Origin: Medakamo hakoo
Taxonomy: Eukaryota > Chlorophyta > Trebouxiophyceae > Coccomyxaceae
DNA: 64,000 nucleotides
NCBI GenBank assembly: GCA_026636295.1
Contig: CP089450.1
Location: forward strand, 620,001 to 684,000
Direction: 5' to 3'
Below are positions 42,801 to 53,400 of this stretch, one piece after another; position 1 is the first letter of the stretch; each line of letters begins with the position of its first letter. Under the pieces are notes generated by a model that ran no database searches, was not told the DNA's origin, and saw only the letters and a list, made by a program, of their open reading frames with translations. The position numbers and the translations under genes were made by a program.

Positions 42801-44162
42801 GCCGACCCGGCCCTGGGCTGGGAGGCCGCCTCCGCCTCCCGCCTGGGCGTCGACCACGCCCGCCGTGGGGCCGGGTGCGAGGACGTCAGCGCGTTGTGGG
42901 CGCCGGGCGGGTCGGGCAGCGCCGTGCTGGTGAACGCGACGGCGAGTGAGGGCGGCAGCGGCGGCGGTGGGTGCGGGCTGCTGCCCGCCGCCCCATCCCC
43001 GCCGCACCCGCCACGCACGCCGGGCGACCGCGCTGGCGGCTCCGGTGGTTCCACGCCCCGCCGCTCCCCACGCTCGTCCGTCTTGCCGCCCGGCTCGGCT
43101 CTCCTGGCCGTCTTTGACGGCCACGGCGGCGGGCGCGCCGCGAGCGACGCGGCAGGCGCGCTGCCCGGCGCGCTCGGCGCCCGCCTGGACGCGGCGGGCT
43201 TGGCCGGCGCGGCGGCCGCGGCCGGCTGTTCTGGTGGCAGCCCGCGGTCCAGCGACCCGTCCTCGCCCACCCCGCCGCTGGCCGCGGCCTGGACGGCGGC
43301 CTTTGCGGCGGTCGACGCGGTCGTTGCCCCCGACGAAGGCACGACCGCGACGGCCGTCCTGGCCTGGCGCCCGCCCGCGGGCGGGGGCCTGGCCATCCAA
43401 GCCGCCAATGTGGGCGACTCGGCGGCGCTCCTGCTCGTCCGCGCGCCCGGCTCGGCCCGCGGCGTGCTGGACGAAGAAGGCGGCGGCGGCGGCGGCGGCG
43501 GCGGGTCCACCCCGCACTCGCCCGACGGCGCGGAGCGGGCGTCCGCGTCCTCGTCCTCCCCGCACGCGCCGCCGCCGTACACGGCCCTGCCCCTGACGGC
43601 GGACCACCGCCTGACCAACGCGGCCGAGCGGGCGCGCCTGGCGGCCGAGGGCGTCCTGCTGGGCGGCGGCGGGACGCGGCTCTACGGCCTCAACCTGTCG
43701 CGCTGCCTGGGCGACGCCTCGCTCAAGGCGGGCGAGGGGTGGGGCCTGTCCGGGTCGCCCGCCGTCAGTGGCGTGCACTGGGTGCCGCCCGGCGATGCCG
43801 CGCTGGTCCTGGCCGCGTCCGACGGCGTGTGGGACGTCGTCTCCGCCCGCCGCGCGGCCGCGGTCGCGGCGGCGGCGGCCGCGGCTGCGCCCGACGGCGA
43901 CCGCGCGTCGGCCGCGGCGGCGGCCGTCGTCGCCCTGGCTGTGCGGCGCCACGCGCGCGACGACATCACTGTGGCCATCGCTGTGTTGCGGCCGCCGCCG
44001 CTGGCGGGTGGCGGGGCGCCGGGCGGGTGCGGGGCAGAGGGCGAAGATGAGAGCGGGTCTGCCAGCGGCGGCGGCGGTGGGGGCGGTGGGAATGGAGGCG
44101 GTGGTGGGTCGCCGCTGGCGGCGTCGCCGCCCGCCACGCCCCGGGCGGTCGGGGCGCGGTGA
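39896..44162 (+). CDS. KAPP-like membrane-anchored FHA-PP2C phosphatase
   Basis: Architecture of plant kinase-associated protein phosphatase, which binds phosphorylated receptor kinases through FHA and dephosphorylates them. Exon 1 39896-39955 encodes MLRAAAFVVAGAAAWWYRRT, a signal-anchor-like helix; exon 2 40212-44162; total 1336 residues. About 650 residues of Pro/Ser/Gly-rich disorder with acidic patches follow. FHA at about residues 690-790: EVTIGRAPSNTLVLPDGEVSGQHAIL and VLDVGSLNGTRLNG hold the conserved Gly-Arg, Ser, His and Asn. PP2C after it: AVFDGHGGGRAA, GTTATAVLAWRPP, AANVGDSAALLLVR, TADHRLTNAAERARL, LSRCLGDASLK, LAASDGVWDVVS, HARDDITVAI, with all metal-binding Asp residues. It is more than twice the length of plant KAPP because of the linker and PP2C loops. 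Confidence 0.88.
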
Positions 44163-44408
44163 GGGTGGGGTGGGGTGGGGGGAGAGGGTGGGGTGGGGGC
44201 AGAGAGAGGGTGGTGTGAGAAATGCTAACAGGAGGTTTCGCCATGACTCGCTCGCGCGAAATAAGACCAGTGGTCAGACCGCTCTTGGTGCAGGCGGCGA
44301 CGGACGCCACCAGCGCCGCGCCCACAGCGCGCGCGCGCGCGCGGGCACCTCTCCACCCACCCCACCCAAACTGACCGGCGCACACTTTCGCGCGCATCTC
44401 CGATCAGG

Positions 44409-45191
44409 ATGGACGGCAACCAGGCCGCCGCGCTGATGGCTTTACTGTCTGCGAGCCGGAGCGTCGCGCCACCGCCGTCTGCGCCTGTGCAGCAGCAGCC
44501 GCCGCCGGCCGCGTCCAGCGCTTACGCCTCACCTCCCTACCTGGTAAGCTTGTGCGAGATGTCGGCCTGTCTTTGCGGTTGAATTGGGGCCGTCTAAAGC
44601 GGGTCCAGGGGATTGCCACGCGCCGCTTCCACTGTTTTTTGTCGCAGCGCATCGCCGCTCTCGCTCTCGCTCTCGCTCACCCCCCCTCCCGCCGCGCACA
44701 CACACACAGCCGCCCACCCAGGCCGCCGCGGGCCAGGTCCTGGCCCAGGTCTTGGCGCTGCAACAAGCCCAGCAGGCGGCGAGTTTGGCAGCGTTGTCGC
44801 AGGTGAGGGAGGGAGAAAAAAAGAGGCCCCACGCCGCGTGCGGATAGAGGGAAGCGACGCGTCGCCAGGAGCTATTTTTTTTTTCCGCCAAAAACACTGG
44901 CGTCTCAGCGGGGTGGTGCACCACACTCATTACGTAAGGAGCCGCCCAAACACACACACACATCACAGGCCCGCCCGCCGGCCGACGCAGGCGCCGCCCT
45001 GCTGGCGGCGCTGTCGGCAGCGACGCAGCCGGCGTCTCCTCTGCCGCCAGCAGGCGCGGCGCAGGCGCAGGCACAGGCACAGGCGGCGGCGCACCAGGCG
45101 CACCACCACCAACAACCCTCGGCCGCGGCGCTGGCCATCCTCCAGGCCATGGCCGCCGCGGCCGCGGGGGGCGGCGGCGCCCCTCGCCCGC

Positions 45192-45222
<31 letters not shown>

Positions 45223-46195
45223 CCCAATCCCGCCGGGCCCGCCCGCCGACCCGCCGCCTGCTCCGCCCGCCAAAAAACGGGCGACGGCGGCCCGCCCGCG
45301 CGGCGGGTTCCCCACACCGCCCGACACCAAGCCGCTGTCGCCGCCGCCGCCGCCTCCGTCCGGCAACCTGTCGTCCGCGGAGGTGGTCGCGGCCGCCGCC
45401 CGCCGCCACGAGCGCGTAGCTGCGTCGCTGCGCGAAAAGGTCGCCGCCGCCGCCAGGTCGCCCGGCGGCAGCGCGCCGTCGCCGCCGAGCACGGCCGCCG
45501 CGGGCACGGCCGCCGCGACGGCGGGCATGGCCGCCGCCGCGGCCGCCGCCACGGCGTCCTTCCCACGCCCGGGGTCGGGCGCGGTGGCCACGCGGCCGGG
45601 GCCCGGTCGCCCACGCTGCAAGGACCCCGTCGAACGCGCGGCCCGCCTGGCCCGGCGCAAACAGTCCAACCGCGACAGCGCGCGCCGGTCGCGCCTGCGC
45701 CGGGTGGCCGAGGCCGAAGGCCTCTCCGCCCGGTGCGCGGTCTTGGAATGCGAGCTGGACGGCGTCATGAGCGCGCTGGCGGCCGCGCAGGCGGCTCTCG
45801 TCGGCGCGGGCAACGCCGCGGGCGCGGCCGCCGCCGCGGCCGCCCTTGACGCGGGCGGCAAAGCGGCGGAGAAGGCCAAGGCGGCCGCGCTCGTCGCGAT
45901 CGAAGCCGCGTACGCGGCGGAGGGCATGACGCCGGACGCGGCCGCCTTTTACGGCGGCGGGTACAGCATGGCTGGCGGCACTGGCGCCGCGTCCGGCGGG
46001 ACGACGGCCACGACGGACGGCGCGGACGGCGGCGGCGGCGGCGGCGGCCCGACCATGACGACGGCCGCCGCGCCGGGCGGCGGCGGCCTGGGCGACGTCG
46101 GCTTTTCCGCCGTCATTTCTTCGGCGGCGGCGGCGGCGGCCATGGCGGCTGTGGATGGCGGTGGGCCGTCCGAGCCGCCGACTGCGGCCGCGTGA
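44409..46195 (+). CDS. bZIP transcription factor
   Basis: Nuclear DNA-binding protein. Exons 44409-44543, 44722-44802, 44969-46195; 480 residues. Exons 1 and 2 encode Ala/Gln/Pro-rich activation-like sequence (MDGNQAAALMALLSASRS, QVLAQVLALQQAQQAA). The basic region is at about residues 295-320: RLARRKQSNRDSARRSRLRR, with the invariant N-x7-R. The zipper is short and Ala-rich (AEAEGLSARCAVLECELDGVMSAL), giving Leu or Cys/Met at heptad positions for about three turns, so dimerisation may be weak or need a partner. A Gly/Thr-rich tail ends in helical SAVISSAAAAAAMAAV. RRKQSNR resembles plant G-box and S-group factors; no finer assignment is possible. A small hairpin lies at 46250-46266. Confidence 0.85.
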
Positions 46196-46249
46196 CGCCT
46201 GGTTTCGCCGCCACCCCCCCCCCCCAAAAAAAAAAAATAACTCAGGAAT

Positions 46250-46266
46250 GGTGGGTAGTTCCCACC
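46250..46266 (+). repeat. 3' hairpin after bZIP gene
   Basis: GGTGGG, loop TAGTT, CCCACC; 55 nt past the stop. Short, so chance occurrence is possible. Confidence 0.35.
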
Positions 46267-46522
46267 GACTAGAAGAGAAGAGAAACATTTTTCCGCTGCA
46301 CCACCACCCCGCTGCGTTTTCCTAGGCAGGCCACTCTCCTTTGTCCTCCCGACCCCCCCAAAAAAAACCCTCTCTCTTTTCCCAATCCCCAACTCCCCAT
46401 CAGCCTACCTTCCCCCCTGCTTCTTGTTGCCCAACCACCCGTGTGCCCGGGCACTCATATCTTATTTATTTTTTGCGTGCAATGCCCTTGCCTTTTTTGT
46501 AATGATTTAGGTTTGATCTGCG

Positions 46523-46538
46523 TGCTCCGTGCGGAGCA
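46523..46538 (-). repeat. 3' hairpin after SLC35E3-like gene
   Basis: TGCTCCG, loop TG, CGGAGCA; 87 nt past the minus-strand stop. Confidence 0.45.
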
Positions 46539-46624
46539 GAGAACGAGAAAAAAATCGAAGGTTTACATCACACACACCCCCACCACCCCTTTCTCTCATT
46601 CCCACCATCCCGCCCTCGCCGCCC

Positions 46625-47883
46625 TCACGCGCTCGCTGGCTTGCCCGTCGTCCCCGCCACCAGCGCCACGCCCGACGCGACGCCCCCGCCCGGCCCCGCC
46701 CCGCCAGGCGACGACGCCGGCGCCGTCACGGGCAGGACGGGCGGCGGCCCGCTCGCCCCGCCGGACGACGCGGCCAGCTTGAGCTGGCTGTACCAGACGA
46801 TGCCGGCCATGGCGACCGCAATCCCGCCCAGCTTTTTGGCGGGCATCTCATCCCCGAAAAACAGGCACCCGCCCGCCAGGATGATGACGGTCTTGACGTG
46901 GCCGACGACGTTGTAGGTCAGGGACGACGTCGCGCCGATGACGAGGAAGGTGGACAGGGAGACGAGGAGGCCCAGGCCCGCGGACACGGCGATGGCGGCG
47001 ACCGCGCCGAACGAGTAGGGGAAGCCGAGCAGCGTGTTGGCCCGCGCCTCGGGCGTCAGCGAGCCCGCGTTCAAGCCAACGGGCTCCATGAGCGGGACCA
47101 GCACCGCCAGCATGGCCGCCGCCAGCGGCGCGTACTGGTCCAGCAGCTGCATGGACCCGGCCGCCAACTCCTTTTGTTTGGTGCCCGCCCAGATCTGGTA
47201 CGCGGCCGTCGCGGCGACGGCGCCGCCGCCGACGAGCAGGCCGCCGAAGCCGGCGCCCAGCTGGGGGTCGGTGACGGTCGCCAGGCCGACGCCCAGGCAG
47301 ACGACGGCGATGGAGGCCGTCACGCGCGGCGTGGCTTTTTTGCCTAAAAACACCGCCTCCGCCGCCAGGACGGCGGGCGCGACCGCGATCTTGGTGATCT
47401 GGTAAAAGCCGACGGTGTTGAGGTTCAGGTTGAGGTTGTTCAGGACGATGTAGCCGACGTACGCGGCGGCGAGCGGGACGAGCGCTTTCTTGGGCAGGAT
47501 CTTTTTCTCGTACAGGCCTGGGCCCAGGCGAGGCGGGGGTGGAGGTGGAGAGGGAGGAGGGGGGAGAGGGAGAGGGCGTGCGGTGTTTTTTTTGTGAGTG
47601 GGTGGCAGAAGGGATGGACGGCGGGCTTGGCGCGCTCCCTCACCCTCCACCCCTCCACCCCCTCCCACCTCCTGTCCCACCCCTCACCTGCCGCCTCAAA
47701 GGCTTTCATGCCGCCGATGGTCGCCACCGTGTGGATGAGCGTCAGGGCGACGACGAAGTGGAAGCCGTACCCGTGGTCGACGCTCATGACCGCCTTGTTG
47801 GCGAAGACGATGCCGGACGCGGACACGATGTTGAGCAGGGCGTACAGGGCCGGCCGCAGGTTGGAGCCGGCGGCGAGCGACAT
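46625..47883 (-). CDS. SLC35E3-like nucleotide-sugar/sugar-phosphate transporter
   Basis: Ten-helix drug/metabolite-superfamily antiporter, probably in Golgi membrane. Exons 47883-47688 and 47517-46625; 362 residues. Family landmarks: ALLNIVSASGIVFANKAVM in helix 1, FEAAGLYEKKILPKKALVPLA across the splice, AYVGYIVLNNLNLNLNTVGFYQITKI (in pieces; SLC35E3 has FTNLSLQNNTIGTYQL), YQIWAGTKQKELAAGSMQLLDQYAPL, and LTYNVVGHVKTVIILAGGCLFFGDEMPAKKLGGI with the conserved GH.K and G..I motif near the end. The tail of about 45 residues is Pro/Gly-rich and cytosolic. Substrate cannot be read from sequence; related plant members carry UDP-sugars. Confidence 0.85.
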
Positions 47884-48038
47884 GGTGGGGGAATTGGGCG
47901 CGCGGTCGGGGGGTTGGAGCCGGGGCACGAAGGCGCGCGTGGGTGTGGGTGGGTGGTGGACAGATAGAGAGAGGCGGCCGGCGCGCCGTCGGTCGTCTTA
48001 GCTGTCAAAGAACGGGGCGCGGGGCCGGTCCTCGCACT

Positions 48039-48078
48039 GTCACGCCCTCAAACAACCACGCGCCGGGTAGGGCGTGAC
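48039..48078. repeat. 10-bp-arm inverted repeat, 20-nt spacer
   Basis: GTCACGCCCT ... AGGGCGTGAC, 156-195 nt upstream of the transporter ATG. Each arm resembles a TGACG-type bZIP half site; possible regulatory element, no proof. Confidence 0.45.
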
Positions 48079-48290
48079 CGTTGTCAGACTCTGGTCGGGC
48101 AGGCGCGCCCAGGAGTGGTGTGCCGAGGCCACGGGGCGATCGGCGCACCGGGTGTGCGGCCTACGCGCGCCGGAGACCGAGATTGGCGAGTGGGCACGGC
48201 GCGCAGGATTCGCAGGCGATCCCGCACTGCGCGCACGCGGACTCAACGTCAGGCAGATGGGCTGTGTCCTCGCCTCAGGTGGGGATTGGG

Positions 48291-48314
48291 CGCGCGAATC
48301 AAGCAATTCGCGCG
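48291..48314 (-). repeat. 3' hairpin after FPGS
   Basis: CGCGCGAAT, loop CAAGCA, ATTCGCGCG; perfect 9-bp stem 77 nt past the stop. Confidence 0.55.
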
Positions 48315-48391
48315 GCGCGGACGAGGGAAAGGCAACGAAAGAGTGGTCGGCGGCGCTCCGGGCTTTGCCTCACCTCTGCTCTATCCACCTC

Positions 48392-50130
48392 TCAACACGC
48401 CACCTCGACCGCCCGTCCCCGCACCGCCTCGCCGACCGCGTGCAAGCTGCCCGCAATGCACAGGATTGTGGGACCGCTCCACTCAGGCGCCGCGGCTGCC
48501 AGCTCCCTCGCCGCCGCGTCCACCGCCGCCGGCAGCGACGCTTTCACCAGCTCGCGGCAGCGCGGCAGCGGCGGGCCACCCCTGGACACGGCCCGCGCGC
48601 GCCCGACCCGCCACGCGCCCGCCAGCGCGCCAGGCGCGGCGGCCCGTTCACTCCGCCCGCCAATGGGCACGGACGTGAACACCACAACACCAGGCCCAGC
48701 ACTGGCCAGCGCTTCCGCCACGCCGGCCAAGTCCTTGTCGTCCGCGGACGCGAGGACGAGGCCCAGGGGGGCCGGGCGGGGGAAGGCCGCCCGCAGGCTG
48801 TCCGCCAGCGCGGCCGCCGACGCGGGCGTGTGCGCGCCATCCAGGACGACGGTGATGGGCGGGCCTGGCGTTGCGCGCGCCAGCGTGCCCAGCTGAAAAC
48901 GGCCGGGCAAGCTGACGGTCGCGAGGGACCGGGCGAGGGCGGACGGGTCGGACACGGCCGGCGGCGCGGCGCCCGTCCGCGCGAGCACGGCCGCCGCGAC
49001 GGCCGCCGCCGCCGCGTTCCCGGCCTGGTGCGGGCCCACGAGGCTCAGCTCCGTTTCTATGGTGAGGCTGGACGGCAGAGCAGGGTCGCCGCCCAGCGCG
49101 GCGTCGATGGCGGCCCCGTCCAGGACGAGGCGGACGGCCGTGACTGGGCGGGCGTCGCCGCCCGCCACCACCACTTGCGCTCGCTCCACCCTCGCCACCG
49201 CCCCCACCTCGACGAGTGGGCACCCCACCGCCCGCGCCCGGTCTTTGAACACGGCTTCAGCTTCCGCGTGCGGTTGCGGGCACAGGATGAGCGGGGTGCC
49301 GGGCGTGGACAGGATGCCGGCCTTGGCGGCGGCGACGGCGGGGAGAGACCCGCCGAGCGCGGCCGCGTGCTCGAGGCCGACCGGCGTGGCAACGACCGCA
49401 GCGGGGGGCGGGAGGTCGCCGCCCCCACTCCACACGTTTGTCGCGTCCGTCGCGCCTCCCAAGCCCGCCTCGACGACGGCGACCTGGACACCGGCGTCGG
49501 CAAAGTGGCGCAGGCTCAGCGCCGTCAAGGCTTCAAACCAGGTGGGCGGGGAGGGCAGCGCCGCGGCCGCCGCGGCCTGGAGGCGGGGCGCGGCCGCGGC
49601 CGCCACGCCGTCGAGCTCTTCCCGGCCGATGGGTTTGCCGTCGACCGCGATGCGTTCCGTCAGATCCACAACGTGCGGCGACGTGTACGTGCCCGTCCTG
49701 AGCCCGCCAGCGGTGAGCGCCGCCGCCAACAGCGCGGCGGTCGAGCCTTTGCCCTTTGTCCCCACGACGTGCACGACGCGCATGCCACGCTCCGGGCTGC
49801 CTAGCCCGGCCAGCAGGGCCTTCATTCGCCCCGGGTCGAAGGCGGTGGGCGAGCCGGAGACGCCAGCGCCCGCGGGGACGCCGGTGGCTTCGTGGTCGAC
49901 GGGCGACAGGGCGGCCAGGGTGGCGGACGCGGGTGGGACCGGGGTGGTCGAGGCGGGCCTGGCGGGGATGGTTTGGGGCGAGCGTGAGAGAGAATTGGGT
50001 CTGCACGCCGCGCACGCCAGCGCTGCCGGCCCCTGCGCACGCCTCCTCACCTACACGCCTGCCACCTCCAGACAGCTGGCCTGCCACCACGACCCGCTGC
50101 CGCCGCAGCCAGAGCTCCAATCGCCCTCAT
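48392..50130 (-). CDS. Folylpolyglutamate synthase / dihydrofolate synthase
   Basis: Mur-ligase-type enzyme adding glutamate to folates, retaining them in the compartment. Exons 50130-50051 and 49958-48392 (intron GTGAGG...CCAG); 548 residues. The first about 70 residues are Ala/Arg/Pro-rich (MRAIGALAAAAAGRGGRPAV), transit-like. Catalytic features: VVHVVGTKGKGSTAALLAAAL (P-loop), GTYTSPHVVDLTERIAVDGKPI, PTWFEALTALSLRHFADAG, VAVVEAGLGGATDATNV with Mg-binding residues, TPVGLEHAAALG, AGNAAAAAVAA, SLPGRFQLG, VVLDGAHTPASAAAL, LCIAGSLHAVGEAV. The first exon is required because no ATG occurs in exon 2 before the conserved domain. Its ATG overlaps the stop of PET117 by four nucleotides. Confidence 0.88.
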
Positions 50131-50312
50131 TTCGACGATGACGAACCTGCGGCCGCGCGTCGCTCGGCTGCCTTCGCCGCGAGCAATTCCGCGTCGCGCA
50201 GCACGCCCGCGTGCAGGGCCGCCCGCTCCTTGACCTGGGCGTCGTGCACAAACCAGATGCCCGCGCCTGCGCCGGCGCAGGTCAGGAGCAGGGCGGCAGC
50301 TCCCCGGCGCAT
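50127..50312 (-). CDS. PET117: PET117-like cytochrome c oxidase assembly factor
   Basis: Small mitochondrial inner-membrane protein that couples heme A synthesis to complex IV assembly. 61 residues, single exon, ATG at 50312. N-terminal hydrophobic helix (RRGAAALLLTCAGAGAGIWFV) followed by the family signature VHDAQVKERAALHAGVLRDAELLAAKAAER, matching V+..Q...R..+H.GV.RD.E....K. of PET117; length is typical. A longer in-frame ATG at 50420 would add a second hydrophobic stretch and is less likely. Its TGA overlaps the ATG of FPGS (ATGA), an arrangement seldom seen in nuclear genomes. Confidence 0.75.
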   Translation of the reverse strand: MRRGAAALLLTCAGAGAGIWFVHDAQVKERAALHAGVLRDAELLAAKAAERRAAAGSSSSK

Positions 50313-50471
50313 AGCCCGCAGTTTGTGCGTTTTGTGGAGTGAGGCGAGTGCGCACGCCCAAACCTCCAGCGAGGCACAGGGAAAAATAAAAAACGTCACG
50401 GAAAGAAAGGAAGCTAGCAAGAGAATTCACACGCACGCGCACACGCAGAAAAGCAGAAGCACACACAGGCG

Positions 50472-53400
50472 TCATTCCCCACCCATGAGGGCGGCACACC
50501 GCCCGCCAAAGGCGGCGACCGCCCACGCGCCCGGCCGCTCCCCGCCGCCGCTGCCACCTCCGCTCTCCACCACCACGGCCGCCGTGTCCCGCGCTTCCGC
50601 CCGGACCAGGCGGGCCGCGCCGTCGGGCGGGCCCAGCCGGGCGTCACGCAAGGTGACCCGGCAGCCGGCAGCAGCAGCCCGGGCGGCGGGTCCGTCCAAA
50701 AAGGGGAGGGCCCCCCTCTCACCGACCAGGCGCACCGCCAGCAGCCAGGCCGCGTCCGCGCTCACCCGGCCGCCCTCCAGCCCGTCCCGCACGCTGTCGT
50801 CCGCCAGGAACAGCCACTGCGAGGCTTCCCACTCCCGGTCGCCCGGCCGGATGTGGGAGGCCGCCACCAGGACGGCGCCCGCGGACGGCGGCAGGTCGAA
50901 GTCGGACAGGTGCGCGCCGCCGCCCCCATCGCCCGCCACCAGCACGCCGACGTTGGCGGCGACGCGCGGGCGTTGGAGGACGGCCACTTGGCTCGCGGCG
51001 GACGACGGCCAGGCAGACCAGGCGGTGGCCCCCCCGCGCCCAGACGACAGGGTGGGCGGGGCGGGCGTGGCGCCCGGGGCGCGCGGCTCGCCGGGCACCA
51101 GGCCCGTTGCGATGAAGACGCGCCCCTCGGCCAGCGCCGGCGCGCCGTCGGGCGGTGCCCACAGCGACAGCAGCCACTCAGCGTCCAGAGCCGCCGCAGC
51201 GGCCGCCGGGTCAGCGGGCAGGCAGGCGGGCGCGACGGCGGGCGAGACGAGCGCGCGGAGGACGGGACGCTCGCGTTCCGGCGGCGGCGGCACGCCCGCG
51301 GCCGCGAGCGCGGCCTCGCCCAACGCCGCCGCCCGCCCCGCCGTCGCCCGCTCCCGGCCGGCGGCGTACCGGGCGGTGGCGGCCAGGTTGGACGGCGTGT
51401 CCAGCGGGGCGGGCGGCGCGGCAGCCGCAGCAGCGGCGACGGCGGCCCAGGCGGATGGAGCGGCGGTCGGCGCGCGCGCGCCGCCGCCGCCGCCAACGCC
51501 GCCGCCGCTCTCCGCCGCGGCCGCTGCGACCTGGTGCGCGTACGCCAGCGCGCCGGGCGGCAGGCCGTAGTCGGGCGGGCCGGCTTCACGCCCAGAGGAC
51601 GAGGCGGCGGCGCGCAGCAGCCCTGCCGCGTGCGCGGCTTCCTCCGCGCGCAGGGCGGCCGACACGCCGTCCGCCGCTGCTTCGGCCGCGGCCGCGCGCG
51701 CCGCCGCGGCCGCGGCCACGGCCGCCGGCGTGCGCACGGCCCGGTCGCCCTCAGCTGTGACAGACCAGATGATGGGCGGGTACAGGCGGCGGACCAGGAA
51801 AGCCGTGCGCGGGATGGGCCCGCCGCCCGGGCGGGCGCGGTGCAACGGGGTCAGGGCCGGGAGGGCGGCGGCGGGCGCGCGCGCGGGCAGCCCGCCACCG
51901 CCGCCGGCGCCGCCCCGCCACCGCCCCAGCCGGGCGCCGGGCGGCGCCACGCGCGTCGTGTTGAACGCCAGGTCCAGGACAGCCGACCGGGCCGCGTCGG
52001 CCGCGGGTTCCGGGCCCCCCGACGGCGACGACAGCGCCGCCCCAGCGATCAGCAGCTTGGTCCCGGCCACCAGGCGCCCCGCGGCCGCGGCGGCGCCCAG
52101 GCCGCCGTCGCCGCGCGCCCAGACGGTGTACCAGCCGTCCGTCAGCTCCAGGCCGCACCCTCCCGCATCGGCGGCCGCCGCGGCGGTGGCGCGCGCGGGC
52201 GGCGACCCGGGCGGCGGGGGCGCGTCGCCGGGCAGCAGCACGGTCAGGACGGCCAGCACCGCGGGCGCGCCCGGCGCCTCGTCGCCTTCCAGCAGCCGCG
52301 CCAGGTGCGGGCGCCGCCCCGCCCGCCCGCCGTGCTCCACCTCGTACCGGCGGCGCAGGGCGTCCAGCAGGACGGGGGCGGTCAGGGCGCGGGCGCACAG
52401 GGCCGCCGGCCAGCCGCGCTCGTAGGCGGCCAGCTTGATGGCTAGCCACCGGACGCCGCGCGCCGTCCACTCCTCCGTCGCCAGGGCCGGGTCGGCGCCC
52501 GCGGCGCAGAGGAGGGCCGCGAAGTCGGGGGCGCGCATGAAGGTGCCGGGCACGCCGACGCCGCCCGCGGCCGGGACGGCGAGCGTGGCGGCGGTCTCGC
52601 CGTCGACGCCGGCGACGGGCGGGCGCGGCGGCGGGCCAGGGACGGCGGGCGCGGCCGGGAGCAGCGCCGCCAGAGCGGCGGCGTCTCCCGCCCTCGCAGC
52701 CGCCAGCAAGCGGGCGGACAAAGGTGGAGACAGGTCGTGCAGGGCGGGGCGGCGGGTGCAGGGCGGGGCGGGAGCCGCAGCAGCACCGGTCGTCGTCGGG
52801 CCGAGGCGGCTGGATGGCAGCGCGGCCGCCGCCGCCGCCGGCGCGCCGCCCGCACGCAGCGGGGAGACGAAGCGGGCCCGCGCGCCCTTGGAGACGCGGG
52901 CCATCACACCCCTTGGTTGAGGCGGCGGCGCGCGAGCGTTGGTGGTCTCGGCCAGGGCCGCGCGGACGGGCGGAGGAGGAGGAGGTTGGGGAGGCGGCGG
53001 CGGCGGCAGCGCAGTGGTGGTGGTGGTCGTGGTGGTGGTGGTCGTGGTGGTGGTGGTCGTGGTCGCCGGTCCACTGCCACCACCGCCAGCGCCGGCGAGC
53101 AGGGCGCGGCCGCGCGCCGCGTCGCCCGCGGACACGGAGACGGTGCGACCGGCACCCGTCGCCCAGCCGCCGCCGGCAGGGGAGCTGGTGCTCTCGCCGC
53201 CGCCGCCCGCCAGGCCGCCGCCGTCCGACCGCGCCCGTTTAGGGTCGCCCTCGGGCGGCAGGCGGGGCGGCGGGCCAGCCGCCCCGCGCTTAGCAGCAGC
53301 CGTGGTGGGCGTGGGCGCGGGCCCCGGCGCGGGGGCGCCTACGCCACGGTCGTCCGCCACCAGCCCGTCCTCGCCCAGCAGGGCGCGCGCCCGGGCGGCG

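Larger units (their letters stand above)
46196..46624. other. 429-bp convergent gap, bZIP / SLC35E3-like
   Basis: Relatively A/T-rich for the window. Holds a poly-C/poly-A tract (46214-46240), a TGTAA poly(A) motif for bZIP at 46498-46502, a TGTAA motif for the minus-strand gene at 46563-46567, and hairpins 46250-46266 and 46523-46538. No coding region supported. Confidence 0.6.
47884..48391 (-). other. 508-bp gap, SLC35E3-like upstream / FPGS downstream
   Basis: No coding region supported. Contains an inverted repeat with 10-bp arms (48039-48048 and 48069-48078, GTCACGCCCT / AGGGCGTGAC) upstream of the transporter, and the FPGS 3' hairpin at 48291-48314. Confidence 0.5.

Noticed and set aside
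40046-43618. 1190-codon minus-strand open frame over the FHA-PP2C gene
   Set aside because: Antisense shadow; the plus strand holds intact FHA and PP2C motifs in order.
48039-48078. Terminal inverted repeats of a small transposon
   Set aside because: Only 40 bp overall, no target-site duplication seen, no second copy in the window.
49958-50050. FPGS starting within the frame extension upstream of exon 2
   Set aside because: No ATG there; the donor at 50050 and acceptor at 49959-49960 give a clean first exon instead.
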